64,000 nt of DNA, taken from contig JAZGUH010000123.1 in assembly GCA_037893225.1 (NCBI GenBank), positions 1,037,001 to 1,101,000 on the forward strand, read 5' to 3'. This stretch comes from Hippasteria phrygiana (lineage: Eukaryota; Echinodermata; Asteroidea; Valvatida; Goniasteridae). Under the pieces are notes generated by a model that saw only the letters and a list, made by a program, of their open reading frames with translations, was not told where the DNA came from and did no database searches. Below, piece by piece: positions 1 through 12,500 of the stretch. The first letter of the stretch is position 1, and the number at the start of each line of letters is the position of its first letter. Both the position numbers and the translations under genes were made by a program.

Positions 1-163
1 GGTAGATTATGGGAAACAGGTCAACAATGCTTAAATTTAATGCTGCAGTTAGCGTCATTTTTCACTCGGGGGAAATTTGGCAGCTTTACATTTGGTGGAA
101 ATTCTCATTGGATGGCGAATGATTGCTCTTATTTGTGTGGCTTCTGAAGGCTTAAATAAATAA

Positions 164-398
164 TAGAGGAATCCCACAACGACGAGTTTAGCGCCGATCT
201 GCGCACTTCCGCATTTGAAAACGAGGATCTCAATGTCACAGTAAACAACTTTATGCTGATCGTGCGCCTGCGCTTCCTTTTATGGCCTGATTAATTCATG
301 CATAAATGAATGTGCTGAAAAGCGTTGTTTTGTTTGCCACTGACATTCTCGCTTTTAACCCGGAAGTGCGCAGAAGGGGCTAATGTGAAATTCCTCTA
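164..398. mobile_element. MITE with TA ends
   Basis: Ends are inverted: TAGAGGAAT at the left and ATTCCTCTA at the right, with a second inner inverted match (GCGCACTTCCG / CGGAAGTGCGC). TA at both ends fits a Tc1/mariner-type target duplication. No coding frame is visible. It lies in the intron before the first exon of the window. Confidence 0.65.
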
Positions 399-459
399 TG
401 GGTGATGTGAATCACCCCAATGGCATATTGTTTAGCATCCTGTCTGTTTCTCTTTCCAG

Positions 460-558
460 AATGGCTGGTCGGCATTGATGTGGGCGAGCTACAAGGGCCA
501 TGCTGATGTAGCAGAAGAACTACTCGAGCAGGGAGCTTCGCCCAATGTGCAAGCACAT
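460..558 (+). CDS. KIDINS220: KIDINS220 exon: ankyrin repeat (about human ANK4)
   Basis: This 99 bp, phase 0-0 exon encodes exactly one 33-residue ankyrin repeat, starting [17 protein letters not shown], close to human GGWTALMWACYKGRTDV. The acceptor is tctctttccag and the donor gtaggt. It is the first exon in the window; the preceding repeats are off the left edge. Confidence 0.92.
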
Positions 559-3500
559 GTAGGTTCTGTCTGTCATTAATGTCATAAGCTGTGTTCGCAT
601 TTGATATAAAAAAAAAAAAAATTTTGTTAAATTCACTGAGATGATAGTTACTTTTACCATTTCACGTTCAGTTCAAACAGCTAAGGAAGTTTTTACCGAG
701 TGGAATTGTTAATATGACTGGCCATCCTCTGCTCAGTAAAAGTGACCATGTCAGACGTTGCAGTGAACATTTGAAATTGTACAATTGTCTTAGTAAAATT
801 TCACACAAAAAACAGTCCAGTGCGAACACGGCTTTAGATGATGTTATTTTAGTGTCAGACTTTTGGCAGTTTTATAGCCCAGCCAATAGATCGTATCAGA
901 TATATGAGGTAGTATGCTACTTACGTACGTCTTCAAATTCAGTAATCGCAGATCGTATCGTAAGTGTGTATTTGTACAAGAACCTGTAATTAAAAATCCA
1001 TAAAGTAGCGATGGTTAAACAACGCCACAATTTATGCTGCAATCCCGGAATTGGAGTTTTGGTGTTCCCCGGTGCATGTTTGACAGACCCGCTGATTAAA
1101 ACGGGTAAGCCGCTTTCCCCCTGAGCAAATACAATTGATGTGGTGCTGTTTAAATGCCCGGCAACCACCCAGACTTGTACGTGATTGGCCCCCAGATACG
1201 GATCAGCATGAGTTACTCTTATCGTGTCGATAACGGAGGATGCGAATGCGGACAGTTAATAATCAAAGTTATTTCCAACTTCGGAGATGTCTTTTTTCGA
1301 AAATGACAAAAGTTGAAGATTCTGATTCTCTCTTGCTTTTTATTTCTTGTGATATAGAGTAATCTGGAAAAGTATATGCGTAGGTGTACTGTCGGATTAC
1401 CATTTTTAGATGCAGTTTCCCATTTTCTCTTCAGGTGGGGAAATGTAACCAAAATGTATCCAAAGTTAAAAACCTCTCTTTTTTTCTTTTTTTTTAACTC
1501 CTAATATTGGATCTCGATTTTATGTTCCAACTGTCTTGTCAAAGATACCTACACGTACCCCAAATATAAATCCTCAAGTGAGTACTCTTTGTGGAAACCA
1601 TCACAGCAGCGTTGCAGTATTAGTCATTTTTAGGTGATTCTCTCGTCTTTTTAAAATCTTTCTTCTATTAAAGCAGCTAAGACTCACAAGGTGTTTTGAA
1701 TACTTACATATGGGTCAGAAGAAATACTAATACACTTTTTTTAATAACTTTAAAAATAAATCAGTTTCTTTTCTTTTTAAATATCCATACATGTATTATT
1801 CATATTAAGACTGTGAAATGACTTGTGAAAGACTTGCTTTAATTAACCCTAACCCTCCAGGGTATTTTGGCTAGAAACCCTGCCAGACGCATCAGATTGC
1901 ATACTTTGTCACATTGACTTGTGCCCAGAGTGCAGCAAAGTGAAGCTGTCAGCACAGATGCACTGTCTGTCCTGCGTCTGGCAGGGTTAGGGTTAAAGAA
2001 ATAATTATTTGTGCAATGACCCGAAAACGTCTCAGTTACAGTACCGCCACGTACCCCTCCAGCTTTTTTCGAAGAAGAGGCAATCTCTTCTTTTTAATCG
2101 GGACTCAGACCTATCAGCCTTGCTGCTTCGTTAAGTGTTCTGCTTATTTCTCCCAGTGGATGGATGAGGAATTTAGAACTAATATTTATCAAGCCTCTTG
2201 TATGCCAATACCCGATTTTCCGTTTTCCATGGGGGCCAACCGCGTCGTGATAAATCTCGGTAAGCCGTCAAATCTTGTGGGAGAACGGGGTGATGCTTAA
2301 AGTAGGCTTGTCACAGTTGTAGGGGATATTTTTATTCAGTGTCTTCCTGAGAAGTTCAGATTTTAGGAGATCTTTGTTTTCAGATCAGCCTTTGATTTGT
2401 ATGGTTAGGCAGTGGGAAGTGCGTTTCTTTCATCTTTCATGCTCTTTTATGATGGTGTTTGTAAGAAGATGGGATTTGTGTTGGGATTGGTATAAAAGGA
2501 GATTTTTTTTGTTTTAAGTTTCCAACATGGTGTTAAGCACTGTATACAGTCTGCACCCGTAAGCAGGAGGTCGTGGGTTCGAGTCCCACCCGAGTCCCAC
2601 CCTGTGATTTTTTTTCAACAGGCTCTCGGAAAGCACTGAGCATACAGTGCTTAATACAATGTCGAGAAAGGCAAAAATCTCCTTTACGTTTTCGTTGTTT
2701 TGTTTGTGATATTTCTGACTCAGTTGACATATGGCCACGTGCGAATTCTTGAACAACTTTGCTCACGTGAAGCACGTACAGTATAGTGTATAACGATGCA
2801 GTGCATACACGTGCTTGTGACTGTAGTTGTCTAAGATTTATAGCTGTAGTTAAATCACATTTGTGTTTGCATTTCAATGAACAATCTGAGTCACAAAAAT
2901 TTGTTATTTTCTCATTTTTAATAATACGATCGCTACTGTTATCGTGCCTGCAAAAGCCTGGGAAATACGATGATGTACCTGAAAGTCATGAATTTTGTAC
3001 GTTAAAGCTTGTTACTCTGTATCATCTGAATAGAAGCTCAAAGTATTCTGCAGCACCAGAATATACTTTACCAAACACATTGTCTGCAAACCACCTATTT
3101 GATTATAGTCAAGATTTTTTGATTTCCAAATGATCCAATACTAGGGAGAGAGAGAGAGCGACTAGTGGTCGCGTGCAGACGATCGCTATGGGGACATGGT
3201 TGGAAACGAGTGCTTCCTCCTCAATCGCTATAACTGACTTAAAAAAAAGAATTTGTTTATTTATTTAGCTTTCTGGCCTTAAACCATTAAAAACATTGCA
3301 ACATCCATCATGCGAGTGGCATTTGAAAATGGCACATTCTTCTCTCTTGCGAAGCGAGAAATTGCAACGCTGAAAGGAGAATGTGTACATGGGCGGAAGG
3401 GGGGGGGGGGGGGGGCAGGGGGACACAGTGACAACCTTCCTACATGTACGTCATCCCTTGCCACTGCTTCTGACAAGCAGGACAACACAAGAACTCAATA

Positions 3501-6500
3501 TCACAGCCATTTTCACCGATCGATAGACAGACGTGGTGTGTATACCGATATCCAACTCACACAGAATGACCCGTAAAGGACTTGTCTCGAGAAATCTCTC
3601 ACTGTCCGCCTTCAGGCTCTTCCAGGGCTGAAAAATATGTATGAAGTTACTATTGTTGGACTGGGGCCCCTTGTTTTTCAGTGAATTCGGTAGAGTTGTC
3701 AGGTATCCAATGAGTTGGTTTTTAATAGCACATTAGCCTGAATATGTAGTCTTATCAGCAGTGGCTGATGACGTAGTTTGGATACTTAGAGCTCCACATT
3801 GGACTTCATAACGACCCCTAATTGGAATGGATCAGTGTCTCGAGTTGCAGGATCTGAATCTGCTGCATCCATTTTCTTTAGTGATCGTTATCACTTTTTG
3901 ATTGATCTGTTATTGTGAACTGCTGCTGTAAATAACAGGATCCATGATTTATATTCGTGTGGGGGATGCTTTCCGATATCACAGAGCTTTGTCATGTAGT
4001 CCTAGACTGATCTAAGTGTTCTCCTGTGACCTTAAATGTCAGGGACAGCACTTCCACGGTTGGAGAGCTTTTCCATTTAACTCGAGAGCCTGAACAGAAA
4101 ACCCATAGTGACATCGTGAACCTCTTAATTTCTCTCTGAATTCACTGAAAGCAAAGAGATCATCATCATCTTGTGTCCATTATGTTACATGTTATCCTGA
4201 AGTAGGTCGGGCGGAAGGTGAGTAGGTCTCACCAACGGTGGAAGTTACCCCGCCTGGGTCTATATTGTGGGTTTCACACTACTCTGAACTTACCCAGGTA
4301 ATTTATTACCCGGGTAGTTGTCGTTACCCGGGTAGAAACTAACCCGGAGAATCGGTTTCACACTACAAAATTAAGCCCGCAATTCTGTTTACCCGCTTCA
4401 GTGCGAATGGTAACCTGGAAAATGGGCATTGCTTGACCTCTGCCCTAGCCATTAGTTCGTCGTAAAAGTGCCGAAGTGAGAGCGAGAGCATGCAATGCAA
4501 ATTGAAAAAAATCAGATCAGCGTTGGTGCGCGCACGCGTAATCCTTCAACTGTGCAGTCTAGACTGGTGCCTTGCATTAAGTGTATGTAAAAATAAACTT
4601 ATTAAGGCGAGGTACCAGCCACGGTGGCCGTACTATAATTAATAAATTTCGTCACCTTCACAAAGCTGGCCGATAAAACACGATGAAGCGCACCCACCTA
4701 CCCGGGTAGAAGAAAACCCTGATGGTAACCCGGAGAATCGTCTCAAGGTCGTCATTAACCCCGAGGTTAACCCACCTCGTGAGCAGGGTTAGAAATTACC
4801 CGGGTTAAGTGGGTTTTTGGAGCAGTTAACCCGGAGAATTTCTAACCCGGAGAATTGTAGGGGGAACGCTCCACATTACCCGGGTAATTGCCGGGTTAAA
4901 TTTTTCGTTAACCCTGCAATTACCCGGGTAAGAGCATAGTGTGAAACGGGCCCTAGTCTGAAAATTTGGAAAATTTCTTTGGTATTTATTGAAGATTTAC
5001 CTGTTATTTAGATCTGGACCCAGGAAAACTGTAATGGTGGTAGGGCTGGCAACCTAAAATGTGGCCAAGCCCACCACCTCTGTTGTAGCCCTTTACCTGG
5101 AGTGGCTTTTAGCCTGGTATTGGGCGACTTCCTGATTATTTCAGTGGAAGGTTTGAAGCTACATAAAGATGACACTGTTCTTAGATGAGAGGGCTTTTTT
5201 CGAATAGAAAGAGGTTGGCAAGTTGAAAAACTCTCATGTAGATAATTGGAAATATTCCCCAGGCCCAACTTTGCTGCATCAAGTCTGTCCTAGTTTAAGC
5301 ATTCATGGACATATATCTGCAACAGCGGGGGGGTCGTCACTGCCCTCGGACATTGTTACCCACACTCACTGAGCGTAATGATTTGTGTTGACTTGTGCGA
5401 TAATTTAAGGCTTCTTGTGCGGCCAAACGAAATTCATAATGCACTCCACACAGCCTCTGGTCACGTCACTGCTTAGAATTTAGAAAGTGTCGCACCAGTG
5501 CAACGCTTTAACTCAAAACAAACATTCATAATCATTTTGAGAAGGTTCTGCCCTTTTTTTTTAGATTCAAATCCTGTGCTTCTGTCAGTTTTCTATGATC
5601 ACTTTGAAAAAAAATCCTCTTCTTTCAATTGACATTTAACATTTACTTAATTCTCGGGATTTGCATTTTTTGAAAATAAGAAATACAGGAAATTGTGTAT
5701 CTAAGCTAATTGTGATGAAATGTAAAGTTCCGGGGCAAATGTAAATACTGCTGAATCCAACAAGGTCCTACAACAAAAATTTTTGTTGGATTATGTTGGT
5801 TTTGTTGACCTTTTATTCTAACTGTTGGATTCTGTTGGGTTCAACGAGCTTCGCATTTCAAATAGTTGTTGGATATTGGAGGATCCAGCACGGTTCAAGC
5901 TAAATAACCACAGCAGGGTTAGAGTTATTTTATGTACAATTTAGCTGGCTTCCACTCGATTTTTGTTGTTTGAAAATTACAGCCTTAGTTGTACTGACCA
6001 TTCAGCAATGTCGCTCATGCAGTGACGCACTCCTTCAAATTTGTTCTCTATCGAATTTTGCACAGAGATGCAGATACCTTTAGGTGAACCAGCTGTATAA
6101 TCTTAAACCTCAAAGATTTAATCATGGAGGGCTCGGGTCGCTATGCAAATAGCATGATGGTGATCCTCCGATATTAAAATGCAGCAGCGGTAGTGCTAAA
6201 TAGTTCATTTCCCATTCACTGAGAGGAAAGCGAATCGCTCCTATACAGTCCCTGCAACGGGTACACCGAGGAGATGCGTGTCAAGCATGTCAAACCTGTA
6301 GCTCTTCTGAAATAAAATTAGCATTTGCAGTGTACATAGTGACCCTCAAGATTTTCTGTAGGTGGATTGACCCTAAAGTTCCATATATTTTTTTCCCAAT
6401 CCGTTGAAAGTGGTCCACTGAAAATTAAATATTTTACCCAAAGTATGCGGATGATATTCGTGAACTGACTCAGAATGTGCGAACTTAGTTAGAATTTAAA

Positions 6501-9500
6501 AAGGAAAAAAACTGTAAAAAGAAATATTATCTCAAAGAGATGATATACATGTAAAGGGTATCTTTTAAATTGGCACGATCTGAAAATCTCTTTCCCAAAT
6601 ACTAGTTCTTGCAGTAGATTATATATTGATTAGTCTAAACACTGGTTTAAAAGATAAGGTAATGCTTTGCCAGTGTTTGATAGTGTTTGATTATTTGATA
6701 GTGTGTCAAAGCTAACTATTTCTGTCATTATTTTGATCTTTTTTCCAACTCGGTGTTGCATTCGTTCTTAAGTATGGTATCTGAGCATTTTGTATCATTT
6801 TATATTGTCTATTGCAGCATGGAGTGACGCCTATCATCTGGGCAGCAGGCCGAGGCCAGACACGTGTTGTAGAATGCCTACTGACTCATGGAGCCAAAGC
6901 AAACTCCGCTGATAAGGTACGCAGTCCTTCCATTTTAAGTATGTGATGTTGGAGGGAATCCCAAAGAAATTAACATGAGGAAAACTATACGATGAAGTAT
7001 GGACTTGTAAAAAAAATATGCCTCTATTCAAATACCTATCTTACCCTTTCCGTCTTTCTCGGCATGAAGCTGAAAATCTTATTTTTCGATCTCACCTTAT
7101 CTCTCTTGTACAATCTTTGTCTTGCTGCTTTGAGAAAGCTGTTATGTCCATTGCTCTGGCTGAAAATTAAGTGGATTTCCTCATACAAATAAGTAGTTAA
7201 GGAATACTGTATTTAAAAACAAAATCTGCTTTGTACACTTTTTCTATTTGGTCTTAACTTTACATGCGATTATTGCCCTATACATAAACACTGTATGAAT
7301 AGGAGCATCCCACTCCCTTTTTTTTTTATGCAATTCACCCATCACAAGGCCAAAGGCCACTCGAGGTGTGGGCTACAGAGGAAAGTGTGGAAGAACCAGC
7401 CCCTCACACTGAAACAAGACAAGATAATCTGATCTCTTCACAGTGTGATTAGGGTCGGGATGGGTAAACTAGTCTACTGCAAGGCAATAATAACGCTTCT
7501 ACCCATATTAGGCATAGAAGTGCTATAGCCAAGGACTGGGCTCGAACCCACAACTTGCAGAATTAACCGAATGTTAATAATGGAAAGCTCATAACGTATA
7601 TGCCAATAAATTAGCAATTCAATTTGAAAATTTATATTTTCGGGGTGCCACGGCCAAATGGCATGGAAATATCTAATTTCAGTGATGTGACTGTCATTGG
7701 CAAGCTGATGGCTTCATATGACTATTCACTCATTTCGTCCCTTTATCACATTTTGGTATTAATTTCTTGGATTTCTGTGTCATTCTCATATCCATACCTA
7801 ACTGCTTTGTTGATGTTTGAATAGGAATAGATGTAAATGTTACATTGAATTGACAGTTCAATCCCAATAGTACCCGGGGTGGTATTTGAAGGTGGGTCAC
7901 TGGAGTTTAAGTACCCGTCTCTCCCGACAATGTATTCCTATCCAGATGTGCCTGTTGGTCAGTCCAACCATCCCATAACATATCTACCATTCGCAGCATA
8001 ACTTCATAACAGTCATACCCACAGCTTGTTTTAAGCTTCTTAACCATTGTAATTATATGCGGAAATCTTGAAGACACAATGAATGTATGTTGCCTTGTGT
8101 TCTCTTTACGTACTTGACAGGAGTGGGTGTAAATTACAAATTTGCCGTCTAATCAACGTGGATCAAATCCTATTCATTTTTAAAATCGTATAATTTATGC
8201 ATTTTTTTATCGTACACAAAAGAGCCTTTAAATAGCGACAGCCACGCCAGGTGCAGAAATATTGGCATCTTTATGCGGCGCTCTTAGAATTTTTTTGAAA
8301 GGGAAAAAATATGTGATTGATCTGAACATTACATATCCAGTGTAGTGTTGTATTACATTACACATGCAATTTGCGAATTGTGGAAGCCGTAACATTAATC
8401 TTCCGTTCCCTGTTTGCAGTACGGAACGACGGGACTTGTATGGGCTGCTCGAAAGGGTCACATAGGATGTGTGAGGGCACTGCTACACAATGGGGCCAAT
8501 GTGGACATAGCTGGCATGGTAAGTACTTAGCGTGTTTCACCGCCACTCACGGCATTGAATTTGTTACGCTGTGTATGAATACATCCTGTTTACTGTTCGC
8601 ACATTCGGTGATTCTGAAGAAGCGCTAGAAAAACTACGTATATCTACAAGAAAGCAGGGTTCCTTTTCGTATCACATGTAGAATACTTAATTGATTACAT
8701 GAGACATTCTCGTTGCACGATACCGGATCAAAGTCTGGATTGGATCCAGACGGTCTGCACACCTGGAATTTGTTTCCAGAATGTTTGGGAGACACTCGAC
8801 GAGGGTGCATGCTAAGAGGATCGCTTGTGCTGCAAGATGTTCTTTGCCTGCTTCATCTTGTGGGTTCTTGGTCTTAAATAAGGTTCGCAGAATTGCAGTG
8901 TGCGTAATTGTAAGTCTGACAATTGTAAGACCGCCAACATAGGGCAAGATAGTTCAGTTGGTAGAGCGCCGGTACGGTAACCCGGAGGTCGCAGGTTCGA
9001 ATCCCGCTCCTGCCAGTTTCTTTGTTCACCTTGAAAAAAATATTTGTCTTCATCGTTACTTTTGGATTGGGTAAGCTTGTATCCTTGATGTTTTCTTTAT
9101 ATCTAAAACGTGTTTGCATTTGACTTTTGTGGGTATAATTAAATGACAGATACTCTCCCTTTTCAAGTCCAGTTTAGATAGGAGGGGAGATTTTTCTCCC
9201 AACACTTTTCCCGAGTATAATACTTAAAGGTAACATACAACATTTGCAAACATCAAAAAACAAAACTACCAAAATATTATGAAAGACCTTACTTGGCAGT
9301 GAGTAAACACTATTAGTCTCAAGCATCCTGTGAAATCATGGCACTTAGTGTGCTGTCATTTTTTAGAAATGTGGGATTTTGTATCAATTTCCAATCCGAT
9401 GTAAAAAAAACATTTTTCAAATACTTTCTTAATTTACCAAATTTATTTAGTGCACATTTTTCGTCAAACAATCCACAAGCTGGATCCCCACAATGTCGCT

Positions 9501-12500
9501 TCCCAGGTTGTATCGTAAAATTGAGCATGATCCCTAGCTATACGGCATCATGGGTTTGTGACTTCTGTCTAGCGCCCACCCGAACAAAGATACAATTTGG
9601 GAGACTGCCAATATTGGGCAAGATAGCTCAGTTGGTAGAGCGCCGGTACAGTATTCCGGAGGTCGCAGGTTCAAATCCCACTCCTGCCAGTTTTCTTTGT
9701 TCACTTTGAGAATTTAGTCCACATTTTGTTGGCAGTCGGTAAATGGGTGCAAGCCAGCTAGTCTGGTTCCTTGACATGACAATTCCCCAATGTCTACAAA
9801 TTGCTTTGTTTTGTTTTGTTTGAAGTAGGGTCAGGGAACCAGACTACAAAAACATCATTTTGTACATCATCTATAAACATAACATTTTAAACAGGTCCAT
9901 TGCAGTAGTATTTGCTATAAAATATTTATCCCCACATTCATCCATTTCTGAAAATTACAGCAAAAGCAAATGTTGTATATACATGTACCTTTAACCTTTA
10001 GTTACTCTGCCCAGTAAAACTGACCAGATTTGTCTCAGTGTGAACACTAGTGGAATTTCTACTGGGTCGGTAAAATTTCACGGAAATAAGTCCAGTGCAA
10101 ACACGGGTTTAATCTGCTCTGACCCCTGTAGACTTCCTGTTGCTGCACTTCTTGAGCAGCTGATCTTCTTTGCTTGATTGCTTGATATCGTGTCTCTGCT
10201 TCATTGCTTCCCTTCGTTTCTCGGGAGGCAAAGCTGTCTGGAGTGTCAAGAGAGCCTTTTACTCATATTTGATGTCAGATTTTTGTCAGCTGGATTTGCA
10301 GTGTGATGGCCGTGCACGCACTATCACTTCATACTTGTGTCAAAAATCCATAATTAAACAAAACGTGCAACGCTGGTTGTAATCAAAGTACTGGTACGGT
10401 GAAATCTTTCTGGAATGTCCCATAAGCGTGCTTTTAACCTTGTTTATGTAATAGATCTTCACGGAGCAATTAGTTATGTTTAATTCCATGATTAATTATG
10501 CAAGATAACTGCATCTTGTCCTCCATGTTTTGAGCAGCGGAACCAGTGGGCGTTGACTAATGTGCTGTACCAGGTCGCTTGCCACTGGTGCCTGGGGCTA
10601 ATGAAGGAACATGCATGTGCACATAGGGTGATTTTAAAAACACTGATTTGCTGGCGCACTCATACACTCAGTTTTAACCAGCCATAGGCGCGGTTTAAAA
10701 AAGTCCACCTGGCCGATTGTTATCTATACACGCATTCCTGCACGTACTCAGTCCATTGGTTGCCTATTGTTTGCATTACGCTTGGCTGCACAAGCCTGTC
10801 TTGGCATACCAGCACCCCATCAATAACAGCTGGACACAAGGGGTTAAAGTTTGCCCTACATGTAGGTTTGTACATGTTTTATTTGACTGAACTTGTAACT
10901 TTATTCAGTAGGGTCAGCTGACAGCTATCGACCAATCAACAGACTCGTTCACATTTCTGCACAGGCTTACGTCATGCATAAAATTGTGCTTGTACACATA
11001 TGTCAGATGTTTGCTTTGGAGCATGCCGGCTTTGTCGAACAATGATACTCTGACTATGCTTAACCTGTTCAAGCTAAACAATATACGTTTGATTTGAATA
11101 AATTAATTTTTACTTGTGAAATTTATAGTTATTGGCATTACAGCATGAGCAGAATATTTAGCCTACCTGTATGTTCAATACGCGAGGCCTTCAGGTGTAA
11201 CTTTGGTAACAAATCCTTCATATGAATCTTAAGGAAATTGTTGGACTGTTTGGTTTTTAGTATTGCTTAGGCTGAAAATTCTGAGAGGATATTTTGAGGT
11301 AAAACTTTGCCAGTCCCTCTTCAATTCCATTTTGCAAGCATACATGTATGTCAGGGTCAGCTACTTAAAATTTGCTGGCAGATGCTTTCCACTCAATATG
11401 CAAATGATAGGTCACTCAGCCAGATCATGGTCACAGGTTTAATACATGTGGTATCTATCAAAAACAAATCCAAATTATCTGTGGTCAAGGTGGTATAGGG
11501 GTTTGAACCCACACACAGCCACACATGAGTAAGATACCGTAACCATTGGGCGCTGATACTCGCAGTCAACACAGTACTAATTAAACCCCTTGCGGCCGGC
11601 TGATGGCTATAGTTGCGGTTTGACGCGAAACTACTGGGCTGGTTGACTTGTATAGCCACATTCCTGCACACAATCTATTCATTATTCAACTACATTGTAT
11701 ATTCTTGAATGGGAGTGTCATGAATGGATGGGCTTTTTCAAACAAAGCTTTCATTCACACAAAAGGGGGCTCCAGGAACTCCACCTTCTTCATATGAAGT
11801 AAACTGATTTATTTATTTATTTATTTATTTTGTGTGTGTGTAAAATCAGTAGTACGTATAGAGCAGACGATTTTTTGTATATATTGTTATTTATTTGTTG
11901 ATTGAATTTTTGAATAAAATAGAAACAAAAAAGGTGATGAATCGGGCCACTTCTGTTCAGTGTGATTTCTGTTGTTTACATTTAGGCATGGCTACACAGC
12001 CCTTTTAGTGATAGTTCCAGCATCCCAGCACATCAATAACAGCGGGCTGCAAGAAGTTAATATAGCTCCATGATTAAGCATCATCTAATTCTTCATTTTT
12101 CGTCTTCATTTCTTCAATAGAATGCGTGGACTGCGCTGATTGTTGCCTCTAGAGGGGGCTTCACTGAGGTCGTCAAGGTGATCTTGGATGAAGAGCCCAA
12201 CGTTAATGCTGTGGATAAAGTAAGATCACTTGGCACGTACGGCGGTCTGGTGCATGCTTGAGGTGTAAAATAAGCTTAGACATTCTTAAAGTTCACGAAG
12301 TGTGTCCTTCAATGTAATGTGAAAGTATGGGCACTGGGTGATTGAAACATTCCTGGGTGCCTCCCAAAATAAACTCTCCGTTGAAAAAAAAAAATGTTTG
12401 TTTTGTTTTGTTTGATTTCAGGGAACTATATGATCTGTCAATAATTTGCTGCGACTGTTGAAACTGAAATAATCGAAAAACTGGGAAAAAACCACAGGCT

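Larger units (their letters stand above)
559..6817 (+). other. KIDINS220 intron (6.3 kb)
   Basis: No exon-like coding was found. It holds a TTAA-flanked MITE (1843-1996), a tRNA-type SINE (2530-2700), a run of 17 G near 3399, and a 0.7 kb inverted-repeat element (4262-4954). Short stop-limited frames at 714-989, 2016-2300, 2786-3133 and 3310-3576 have no recognisable domain. Confidence 0.8.
8519..12120 (+). other. KIDINS220 intron (3.6 kb)
   Basis: It holds a family A SINE (8915-9050), a TTAA-ended MITE (9224-9994) that itself contains another family A SINE (9575-9715), a dispersed repeat sharing GCATTACGCTTGGCTGCACA with 39890-40060, and a TTTA microsatellite near 11806-11830. Confidence 0.75.

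Noticed and set aside
1843..1996. Interstitial telomere repeat
   Set aside because: Only two CCCTAA-type units at each end, in inverted orientation, bounded by TTAA; better explained as transposon ends.
8941..9020. Functional tRNA gene
   Set aside because: A and B boxes are good, but the same leader and tail occur around at least seven degenerate copies, so it is a SINE; the acceptor stem does not pair.
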